From assembly GCA_907163375.1 (NCBI GenBank), contig CAJQUW010008706.1, positions 620,001 through 684,000 on the forward strand: a stretch of 64,000 nt of DNA. The letters are read 5' to 3'. How positions within the stretch are numbered: the first letter of the stretch is position 1; every line of letters starts with the position of its first letter. A program made the translations under genes and the position numbers. Of the stretch, positions 22,501-34,500 are shown piece by piece. A model generated the notes under the pieces. It made no database searches and was not told the origin of the DNA. It was given only the letters and a program-made list of their open reading frames with translations. This DNA comes from Prostheceraeus crozeri. Its lineage: Eukaryota > Platyhelminthes > Polycladida > Euryleptidae.

Positions 22501-25500
22501 TTTCTTTTCAAATTGGTTAACATTTTTGTTTTTTCATGTTTAATACATTTTCATAATATTTTAATGTGTTTTAAACTAAAATGATAGAACTTTACTGTTA
22601 TCTCTATTGCAGGAATGTTCGAAAGTCACAATTGGGACTACCGATGACAATTTTGGTTACAAAAACGCATTTAGAGACTTCAAACGGGACTTAGATCTAT
22701 TTAATTTGTGTCAAGCGATCAATGACATTGGACACAAAAAATGAATTCTTATGCATTGTCTTAGCGAGCATTTTCATCAATGGCTCCGCTATATCGGTGC
22801 GTTTAGGTCATGTAGTAAATAAAGCAGCAGGTTATTGCGGACAGTCAATTCGCCGAATTGTAGAGAAGACCTTATCCGAGTTATGGCATGTTTGGCAAGG
22901 ATCTTGTCAGGCGATCACGCATCGGCTCAAGATTCTACAATTTCCGTTGCCTTGCAGGAAGATCCTGTTTACAATGATATCATCATCTTGTGACCTTGGA
23001 GAGTTTGCAAACTTCCGTTCAAACGGATGAATGAATGAAACCGCACTGTTATTCGGACACAAATTACGTCAAATCAGCTAGTACACCTCGTGATTCTTAT
23101 GTAACTGTGATTATATCAATGAACGGACGAACACACCCATTTCGAAAAGTTCTTGCAGTTAAACAATGGATGCTTGAAATCAAAACAATTGGATTCAGCA
23201 TTTTAAAAAAGCATTCTTATCTTTTCTAAGTTTAAACCTTCACAAAAAATTGTCTGTGAGAGATGCAAAACAATCTTCAACTGTCAATTTCATTTTTTGA
23301 ACAAATCAAGTGATACTGATCAGAAAAAACAAATGAACAGTTGGCATGTCATCTCAGACAGAAAAATGACAGACTGAATCAATGACAACATAATGCAGAA
23401 CGGGATCGGTAACCTCAACACCTCGCTTAAGACACAGATTAATACAAATTTGCATTTTTAAAATACAGCTATGGAGGATTATTGACTATTGAGGCAATGG
23501 AGTTCAAATTCAAAGCTTTACCGGAGACTGATCTAGAATATCTTGCCGTGTACTAGAATTATTAACCCCGAGATGCCGAGTTCCGCTACGTTCCAATGGA
23601 TCCCGAAAAAATAGGAAGAAGAATTTGCGGTGTTTGAGTGAAATAAAAGATAAATAGTACTTCTTTCCACATAGATTGACATCCAGATGTGCATGACATA
23701 GTGAACCTAGCAGGAAGCAAAGACTGCATGAAAATAGTAAGACAGATTTCTTAAAAAAATGAATCCCCTTTTGATAGTTTATAAATAAAAAGAGCCACGA
23801 AATTCATTAAGATCTATTAGCACGAGGCCTTTCGTCCAATCTCAACGGGTGCTAACTTTGGACAGAAACAAATCTTAGATGCAAACTTAGGCATGAAATT
23901 TGAATCATGATATAAGATTTTATATTTAATATTAATAAAATATAATAAAATTTTATATCATTATTCAAATTTTATATCTAAGTTTGCATCTAAGATTTGT
24001 TTCTGTCCAAAGTTAGCACCCGTTGAGATTGGACGAAAGGCCTCGTGCTAGCAGATTTCTTAACAAGTTTCAATTATCGTGACTAAAAAGCATTAAAACC
24101 CTTATCCACTCTCCAAGGACAGGAACACATGAAGTACAATTGAAATAATTTGTCTATACTCAAATTCTTGAGTGGATGTAACAGTTGAATAATTATCTAC
24201 ACCGAGACGGTTAGGAGATCAAAACTTCGGTTTATCGTAAACCCACTTTCACTGGTCTCAACATCAATTACAGCGCCTTCTGCCCCAAACAATACAAGAT
24301 AAATTTGATTAGAAACCTGTGCGACCGAGGAGCAAAGCTTTACTCAGCTGAGTTTTTCGCTGAAGAGTCTGCATTCCTGCGAGTTGTTCTGAGCAGAAAT
24401 GGCTACCCTTGCTAGTTTATCGACAAGTAGCTAGCCCATCAACAGACAAGAAGTTGCAACAGCGGCAAGGAAGAAGATCCTATTTGGCATACAGTACATC
24501 GAAAGCATCTACCCGAGAGATGAGTTACAGCAAGACTGTTGAGCGAGCCTACCCTCACCTCAACGCCGTGCCGCGGTATCGAACAAGGAGAGCCGCAGCC
24601 AACGCTTCGAGGGATCCACTCCCTATAGCTCAAAGACAGCAGGTCGTCTATTCTTACCGCTCTTACGTGGGCAGGACTGAAAGGACCCCTGACAAGCGAA
24701 AGGCCGAGCATATACCAAGATGATGAGAGAACAAAATGCATCGACCAAGATCTAGGCAGCCTCCTTCCTCCTCCATCACACAGCATCACTTGGAGTGCCC
24801 TCATCCTGGCTCAAGAGATAACTTCAGAGCTGCTCAGTTCTGTAGAACTGCATTGAAGCTCCGCATCAGTGAGACAGTACTCATACGACTCTCCAAACCA
24901 CCTCTGTGTATAGAAAGAGTTTACTTTTACTTGTGCTTTGATTCTTTGATTTTTTTCCTCTCTAACCTAAGTTGAATGTGTTCTACGTGAACAATTCAGT
25001 CAAGCGTAGTGTCTGAATGAGAGCTGGCCGAAACATGTCGCGCACTCAATATACATGTACGTTTAAAAAACACTGTTATTTCTTTTCATGTATAAATACT
25101 GTAAGGGATCAAACTTCTTAAGCTGAATAATTAGCATAAATTCCACGTATAGTTCTCCTTGAAGACCAACTAACTTTTAAGAAAGTGAATTCGGCATACT
25201 TATTTCGTAGGTGACTAAAAAATCCAAGGACATGCCTAAAATTCCTGGACATTCCGGGACCGCGGATACTCTGCTCTCTAGCCCGTTAAATGCGATGAAG
25301 ATATTGGACTTACACTGTAATCAGACCTAATATTGGCCTATTTCATGATTAAGATATTTTCCTCAAAATTCGGTTGCCTTTTCACAATCTGAGATGTAGT
25401 GAATTCTTTCCTAATTAAAGGGGATGTACAGGGTGATTCCGATCTTCCCGTCACTTTTCAAGTAAGGACTACAGCTGTATCACATGTCTGGTTGTAGTGA

Positions 25501-28500
25501 TGGTTCATGATTTATATACTACGTTTCATGGCCTTTCAAATCGTATATTATTTATTTTCTTGTGATCTGCTTTTCTGCTGATACGAGCACTTGAAATTGT
25601 TTACCCATATTACAACTTTTTAAATCAATTTTAAGTACTTTTTTAATTTTTTTATTCCTAGTCTACTATTTATTTATTTTATTTTACTATTTAAGTTTTT
25701 TTTCATTTGATTTCGAAAAACATTTCATGTCCAAAAAAACTTTATTATAAGTGACAGGTATGCAGTAACGCAAAATTAACTCACAAGAACTGTTCAAAGT
25801 GACCACCACCATTCTCAGAGCACAACTCGCATCGACGCAAGAATGACCTGTACGAAGATCGCATCATCTCGATCTCCACGCTATCGAGTAAGCTCGTAAG
25901 TCTTTCTTGTAAAGCTTCAAGAGTACGAGGACGTGGATCTCTGTATAGTTTGTCACGAATATAGTACTTCTTCCGCGTAGATGAAGGCGTTGTGAAGGTT
26001 CACAGATCCATTCAAGGCGAACGTTGCTTCATCGGAGAAAACTATATTTCCAACGAAATTACTGTCGCGCTGTTGATGTTGAAGGATAAGGTTAGAAAAC
26101 TTGATTCTTTGAACTTTATCGTCGTCCGAGATCTCTTGCATGCGGGTAAACTTCCAAGCTCTCAAACCTTCATCTTTCAACACTCTGTTCACCGACGATT
26201 GTGAAACGCTGCAGAGCTGAGCTGCCTTTCGTTGCGAAAGTGTTGGATCATCACCATAGGCCTCGACTATTTCGTCTCGTTTGTCGTCGGAAAGCCGTCG
26301 ATCTGAATGGTCACCGACTCTTGCATTTTTGGTGACAGATAGCGAGGTTTTAAAACGCTTTGCCCACCCAATTAAGGTTGTGTGCGGTGGAGCTTCTTTC
26401 TTAAAATCTATACGAAATCGTCGCCTTGCATCTTCAGGATATGAAGAGATGGTATAGGCCACGGCCGTCGCAATTTCTTCATTCGTGAAGCCAGGATAGT
26501 TCATTGCTGTCAAGTGTTGATAGTGAATAAATTTCAGCCAGTTTAATACCGTCTACACTGAAAAGTCAATCTCAATTAACTTTGCATGGTGTCGCTCAAA
26601 GCAAGCAATTATTAGATATCTATGCTGAATGCGGCTGATGATATTGATTGTTGCGATGTTCTTGTCATAGATATTGATTTAAAAAGTTGTAATATGGGTA
26701 AACAATTTCAATTGCTCGTATCAGCAGAAATGCAGATCACAAGAAAATAAATAATATACGATTTGAAAGGCCATGAAACGTAGTATATAAATCATGAACC
26801 ATCACTACAACCAGACATGTGATACAGCTGTAGTCCTTACTTGAAAAGTGACGGGAAGATCAGAATCACCCTGTATGTGCCTGCAAAAGCGTTCATATAT
26901 TAATATAGCTGCACACAGCATATGTTTGCAGTACATGAACAACTTAACTTCGTGTATTTAGTGAGATTCCAAGAGCATTGATAATAGCATACTTTCCACG
27001 CATTTTTGGCTTATACATGGTATTTTCGATCCTATAAATGTAGACAAAGCATTGGTACCTGTCCTCATGAACTTTATGTGTCGAAAAAAATTTTAGAAGT
27101 ATGAAGTTCGCGAAATTTACGATTTTCGGATACGAAACATGATGAAAGTTCCGCGAAAAACCATTGGCCTAGAGTAGAATTCACAAAATCACTCGAGGAT
27201 GCGCGAGGTTGGTTTATATAAACACCATCAGAAATTCTAAATAATTTCAACATAATGACATAAATGTTTATTCTCTATCGAATAAATTATTTGTAAATTA
27301 GTTCAGTACGGTTGTTTACACTTAAATTCACAACAGACACACTTAGGTAAATTGTACTAGTCACCTTCAGTGTAAAGGAGTTCTGGAACTTCATCAGGCT
27401 TCTTAATCTGGCACAATAAGCCTTCATTACGTCAGTGCAGCAGAAAAGACCAATCTTTTGAAAATTCCATTGTAGATTTTTGGACGTGAATAGTCTCAAC
27501 AAGTTCTCTTTCAAAAAGTAGGATTGGCAGCATGTGTGTGGGCTCGTCAGTCTCAAGGTCACGTCATCAGACAGTAGCGTGAGACATTCACCCCGCACAC
27601 TGACTTGGAATAATTCCATCAAGTCCACTCATTCAAGGTGAACTAGTGGCAGTTTCCTCTTTCTCGTCAGACTGAACAATGCGCTTTCACAAATACGTGA
27701 ACGAGATTAATAATGAGAAAATTATTTAATTAATCTAATCATGCAAGTGCGTTATTTCTTCGGAGAAGTTTGCTTCTATCGATAGTTGGAAATTTAGACA
27801 TGATTTAGACAAGTTTTTAATTTGACAAGTTCTCGACTTGTATTTTCGAAATTTTCACAATTTTTCATAAAATTATTGGCTGCCAGATCGACTCGCATTT
27901 TTTGAGACGACGTTCCTCAGAGCGCCCGAATAAATAGCCAAATTGAATTTTCTTCTAATTTTTTAGGCTCTAATGGTACCATTCCCGACCTCGAACGACG
28001 CCTAGAACGTCCGAAAATTGCAGTTGAAAAATTTAATGGAAAAACTCTAATTTTTGAATGATGCGCTCGACAATAATGGGTTAATATAGATTTCCTTCTC
28101 CGTCACTGTAATATCTTTTGTCTTTTCTTCTAGCGCCAGATATCTTGAAATCACAAATTCGGGCTTGTCAAAAATTCTCTAACATCGTCATGACAAAGTC
28201 CCACTTTAACTCCAAAAAATGACAAAGTGATGCCTTTCATGTATTTTTAGGTATTAGCAACAATTAGGCTTCGGAAGAATATGTTTTTAACCTAAGACCT
28301 GGATTTTAACGTAAAGCGGAGCTTTTGGATCGGACGGATCACCTTTGTCAACATAGCTTCAAGCAATATAGATATCGAGCAATGTCTTCTTAGTAAAGAA
28401 GACTGGGCAGCCACTTTCAAGTAATTACAAGCTCTTGTGACAACCAGCGTATTTCTGCGATTTCTTGTGCGACAACAGACAAATTTCTGAAAACACATTG

Positions 28501-31500
28501 GACGTGTCTGCATATCCGTGAAGCAATATCAAGGAAACTAGGACCAATTTCATCAAATCGTAGCATCTCCCTTTGACGAAGTTGTTGTGTCTACCAAACC
28601 TGCTTCAGAACGTGACCCGTGAAGACTGAAAATGTCAATTGACTAGAAAGGAACGAAAGCGAAATGACCAGCTGGATCTGTTCCACCAAGTTAAACCAAC
28701 GAAAATTGATGGCCGAGCTGAAGCGAGCGCTGAGTATCGTGCATCTGAATAGTGTACTGCGATCAAATTGTCTGCGATGTTTTGGCTACTTGGAGCTTAC
28801 GCCTGGCGGGACGGCCCCAGATCATGAGCCACGATATACCTGGTCCGAGCATACGAGAATTGCTCTAATTTGTGAAAGATAAGTTTTCTGTACATTTGAC
28901 TGGGTTTGTATATTGGCATATAAATTACAATTTAAATCATAAAGAGTATGCATGCATAGTGAATTGACAAAGCTTGACATCAAATCGTATTTGAAGCTTC
29001 GGGCATCTAACAATTCAATTTTCTGGCGTGATGTCCAGAATACGGGCGTTCGGACCACAATCGGAGCACTGATTAATAAACATGATTTATTACCTTAAAT
29101 CCGATGTTCTTAATGTAATTTTGTAAAGGCAAATATGCTTCATGGAATTAATGTGCCGTACAGAAAGCATTGGTATGAATCATACTATGAAACATACTAT
29201 GGACATGTAACGCTCTGTCGGGACATACCCTGGCATACGTATGATTCATACTATGACTTAACATAGTATGAAACTTAGCATGAAGCATACCCTAAATCAT
29301 ACTGAGCAAAATCATACTATGAAACATACCATGAAAAATCATATACGTATTCATACCAGACACACTGTGAAAACGTAGTATGAATCATAGTATGGAACAG
29401 ACGTATGAAACATACTATGAACATGTAACGCTCTGTCGGGCCATACCCTAACATACGTACGATTCATACTATGACTTTACATAGTATGAATCATATTATG
29501 AAAATAGTATGCATACTCATATGGCACACGCTGTGAAAACATGATGTGAAACATAGTATGGAACAGACACACGAAACATAGAATGAGACGTACTAAGAGC
29601 ATGTAACGCGTTGTCGTGCCATACGCATGAATCATACAAAGAAACATACCATGAAAATAGGTACGTATACTCATCCTAAACACACGTGAGTTTTCAGAGT
29701 ATGTTCCTGACATAAAAATGCAACATATATGCATACAGCAGTAATATCGTACGAAGGAATATCATACATAAGCACATATGTTTTGATGTTGTACATATAT
29801 TCTATAACAGCATGAATTCATTATTATATGCACCACTTATCATATGAATAATAACATGCACTCTGTATTCAATATGTCGTATTTTAATCTGAAAGGGAAC
29901 AAAGTCAAAAGCACCTTGTCTCTCCGGTAACATGTCAAATGTAGCAAGTCAACTGATTTAGATAGAGAACATATCATGAGGGAGACAGCTATTAGCATCA
30001 TTTTAAGATCAAAATAATTACAATTTCTCATACGTTAAAATCACATTTATGGCATTCATTAGTTACAACACACGAACGACGTACCCATTTGATCAAAGAT
30101 AAACATTTTTGTATGATTTTTTAAAATCAAAGTTCGAGTGAAGAGGACGGTACCATAAACCCTTAAGCAGAAGATAAAAAAAGAAAGTGAAGCAACTCGT
30201 TAGCATTCAGTAGCATAAACAATCTTAAAAGAATCCGTTACCGTTACCTGTAATGCAAGCAGCTAATAATAATGCTCCCACGTCAAGACAGTGTGAAGTT
30301 TATTGTTTTGACGTTCATACAAGTTCATTTATGCTTTCAATGGAAATAAACTAATGCTTATTATTAGAGAAGTGAAAGGAACCAGGAGCCTTCTGAGTTA
30401 GACTGGACAACCTGATGGGCATGATGGAAAACTTCAGATACAATGACACACTACTAAAAGAATTATACACGTTTATGATAAGGTGGCAGTTTCTCAAGCA
30501 ATAATAGGAAAGATAAATAATCAAAATAAATATCAACAATATTTTTCGAAACTAATTGAATTAGCTTTTATTACTTTCATGAATCATGTTTGATAGAATT
30601 TATTATCTTAAATGTGTTGGTGTTCAAAATAGCGCTTAATCAATGGCAACTCAAGGAAATTATATTAGTAACACTTTCATATTTAACTTTTAGATTACTC
30701 AAAAATAGACTTTCAAATTTTTACTGACATTGTAGAGATCCACAATACACATGAGACTTTTCAAAAGTAAACTCTTTGAATAACTAATTCTTTGAGCAAA
30801 AGAAAGCTACAAGACACGTTATTATTTCGTTTAAACAAGAATAATACCTGCTCTAGTTATATGCATGGTAATCGTTAATCAAATTCTTGTGATATCATCA
30901 TGTTATGTAAAAAAAATGCATGTAGGTCATGCAATTATGAGATGAGAAGGATCCAACTCGATGAATTCTTGGTTAGACTAAATATACATAAATGAATCAT
31001 TTATACATTGAAAATAAAACAAAATCGATGTGTTGGGCATTATCAGTAGGTTTTCACTATCATTTTCAAAACACGTTGAAATATTGTGGAGATACTGTGG
31101 AAGCTCCATAAATATCAATATTGCATTAATAATCATAGAAAAACAATGAGTAATATTTCAGAATTGCATGCATTAAGTACCATACGTGTTTGATAAAATC
31201 GTCTCAGATGAAATTTTCAGCTTGTAGCAAAGACGTTTTGCATAAAGTATCTGAAAAGCATGAACAATATATACATATATATGAAAGAATTTCATTATCA
31301 CAAGAATCAGAACTATTGACGAATTCGTTATCTGCAAATAATGTCATTATATGCTAGCAAAATAGTTATTTAATACTAGACAAAGATAATTAAATGAAAA
31401 ATAATTTTTTCCAATGACCTGAGATAAAAATGGGTACGTCATTCATCAGGAAGTTGAACAGCAACATTATGAACATTATGAAACATATTCAACGAAAGTT

Positions 31501-34500
31501 ATATTTGATATCACTCATTAATTCTGTATAGATAATGACTGATAATCACCAGCATCATTCAGCATGGGTACAAAATTCGGGTTACGCATCAAACATCATA
31601 GTAGAAAAAATGGTCGCTACCCAACATAGATTACTCCTGCACAATAACATGTAGTATGTGTGCAATGTGCATACGGTATGAATTTAAATAATCAATTATG
31701 ACTATGTTTCACAGTATGTTAATACATACGTATGCGAAATTCATACTTATGCCAGTGTTCCTACTGGTTAACTTGAAAATTTTCGGGCATTGAGTTTTCC
31801 CGCAAAAATTCGGGCATTTTTCGGGCATGACTACGATTTATCTTTATTAAACAAAGGGACTAACATAGGTCTATGTTCGCGAACATAACGCACATATTTT
31901 ATCGATCTGGTCACCTTAAATATACTGCCAAATCTTTATTGTTCGACATAGTAGGCCTACACTTCATACTTTCTGATGATAATAGTTTCCTGCGGTAGTT
32001 TTCGTTGCGGTAGGCCACGTTGGTTTCAATCATATAAAATAACTTACATGTATTATTCAGGGTAGTGCTCCAACTATGTATTCTTTAAATACATGTACGT
32101 CAATATACGAGTACATACATCCTGATATTCGATGTATCCTTATATTATTAAGTGTTTGGGAATATAATTTACATAGCATAGGCAAAAACTATATATGAAA
32201 AATCATAATTTACTTCGACACGACCACTATTTTAAAAACTACTTCCAAGATGAGTAAATCCGTCTTATCTGTAATACTCCGTCAGAGGTATCATCGTATC
32301 TGTAATAATTGGAAATTCATTAATTACCAATATAATTCATCAATTCGCTGAGAATAATTTCATGGGTATAATTAACATGAACAATTTATAGGCCTACATA
32401 GCAAATTTTCAACTCTCATTTACTACAATCAAGTGTTAACATATCAAAATTCCAGGACTTTTCCAGAAGTGTGAAATTTAAGGAGTTTCCAGGGTCCTTA
32501 AAATTTATTTTAAGATTTCAGGAGTTTTCCAGGAAATTGAGGAGCGCAGGAACCCTGAATAAAACAAACTGGAGAAAAATTGATAAATTTATGGCCATCT
32601 CTTTAGAGCCTCGACATATGGACATGATACATAATCAATAGTTGCAGAAGATTTTCTGTCGCATCCCTCAAAGGCTCTGCAATTTCACCTTTCAGAGGCG
32701 TTCCTGAACTGTACATATGATAGGGGCCTATGTTTTCGTTATATATCGACATTATATACGTAATAGGAATTTAGATCAAAATTCGGGCATTCGGGCGTCA
32801 TGATTTTGGATTCGGGCATTCGGGCGAGACTAGGAACACTGACTTATGCATACATATGCGTAATACATTTTTATTCATAGTATGTTTCATAGAATATCAA
32901 GACATACGTATGCGCTATTCATATTTATGCATACTATGTTTCATAGTATGTTAACACATACGTATGCGCTATTCATATTTATGCATACTATGTTTCATAG
33001 TATGTTAATACATACGTATGCGCTATTCATATTTATGCATACTATGTTTCATAGTATATTTATACACACGTATGCATTATTCATACTTGTACATACTATG
33101 TTTCATAGTATGTTATTACATACGTATGCGTTGTCATACTATTTTTCATACTTTTTCATACTATGATTCATACGGACTTATTTCTGTACGGGGTATTTTA
33201 CAAAATAAAGCGTGCTAAAATTAAAAAAAAAATACATCCAAGTTCTCAAGTTGAACTTGCAATGATGAATTTTGACCTGTGCATATTTCCGAATGATTAT
33301 TTTTTGTTTAAAATATGAAAAATAAGCCCAATCTTAAGTACTCACGGACTATCCATCACATCGTTGATATCGCGTGTCAGTCATTCATATTTACTCTATG
33401 CTTTTATATATGTAATACTTATATTTAGATCTAGATATCCTTTTACGTTAACTCTCCAGCTTTGATAAACCAAACTGCTTCATGAGAACATCGTGCAGTG
33501 AAGATTAAAAGACGAAACGTTCAAGTGAAATGTGGATCTGATAAGGGAAAATTGTAATTCGAATGAACATGATTGCATGCACGTTTGAATTTTGCTTCAT
33601 CATTATATTTATTAAATTAAAATACTGGGTTAGGCATGTTGAGGGAAGCTTGAACGAATTTTTCCAAACCAATAACGCTTCAAAGCGACAATCTCTCATT
33701 GTTTATATTTGTAAAAAGTTTCGGCTTAACAACGAAACCGTTCAATCGACCATAGTGAACAAAATGCAAATATCGTCCGATGTATAAAGTATTTGTCCCA
33801 GTTAATATAAAACTATCCTCCTGCCATTTCCTTGATACAAAGCAGTAGCCGCATCAACCATCTTGTATGTCTAGGAATCATAACTTGCAGGTTTACACAA
33901 TCATAAGTAAAAATTGGCAATGATCTGACGAAATTTAATTTTCATTCAATTAGAAGAATCTCCCTGGAAATTCCAATGTATGACTTTATCCCATTTTATT
34001 GAAGTAATATTCTAATTAAGAAATGTTCATACTTGGAGAATGAATGTGACGCTTCAAATAGGGTTCCCATGTATAGCAACATGAAGCTACACTGAAGCAC
34101 TTGCTTTCACTATATTAGTAGACTACTGATAATTCAGGAAAATGTTTCTTTTACATTCTACATGCAATCAGAACCTATGATAATCATGAATGGGCACTTC
34201 AAGAGCATGCCTTTACCTAACAATTCGGTTTCGAACAGCAAATTCATTATTGTAAAGTTTAAAATAAAAGCATGCACGATCAGTTGATGAGCATTCTGAA
34301 AACGAACGCATGAGATTCTAAGGGCAACATTTTCAATTCAAAATGACTACAGTTCTAACTAAACATCAATACAATTGCAATTGAGCGAATAATCAAATAT
34401 TCTAGAGAACAATAAAAAAAATCTACAAATCTACTCACCACTGTGCATGCATGAAGTGAGGGATCTTTCAACGACAATTTCGGTGTCACTGATGTCTCTG

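Larger units (their letters stand above)
29161..33186. mobile_element. About 4-kb element with inverted terminal arrays of CATAGTATG-type repeats
   Basis: The left end CAGAAAG... with flanking CCGTA, and the right end ...TTTCTG with flanking TACGG, are inverted. Next to each end lies an array of ATCATACTATGA/CATAGTATG motifs. The left array (about 29175-29780) has units of about 218 bp marked by CATGTAACGCTCTGTCGGG at 29204 and 29422, with a degenerate third at 29600. The right array (about 31690-31752 and 32842-33160) has 54-bp units. The middle (29780-31600) shows no recognisable gene. TA on both sides would fit a Tc1/mariner-like element, but this is tentative. A hAT element is inserted in the right array. 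Confidence 0.6.

Noticed and set aside
24439-24804. 121-codon minus-strand ORF
   Set aside because: It is the antisense shadow of the Penelope-like fragment on the plus strand, which has recognisable RT and GIY-YIG motifs.
27555-27625. Minus-strand peptide 'FQVSVRGECLTLLSDDVTLRL' as the missing ANAPC1 exon
   Set aside because: It superficially resembles 'IHSIRDPVHNRVTLELSNGSM', but the upstream AG gives the wrong phase or an immediate stop, the donor would be a weak GTGACC, and the next exon already covers the 'NGSMVRIT' equivalent.
28438-28603. Minus-strand open stretch 'REMLRFDEIGPSFLDIASRI...' as an exon
   Set aside because: About 55 codons, no matching protein known to me, no clear acceptor and donor of the right phase for ANAPC1.
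32882-33166. Repetitive ORF 'HTYALFIFMHTMFHSML'
   Set aside because: Generated by a 54-bp tandem repeat within a transposon array; no start context or homology.
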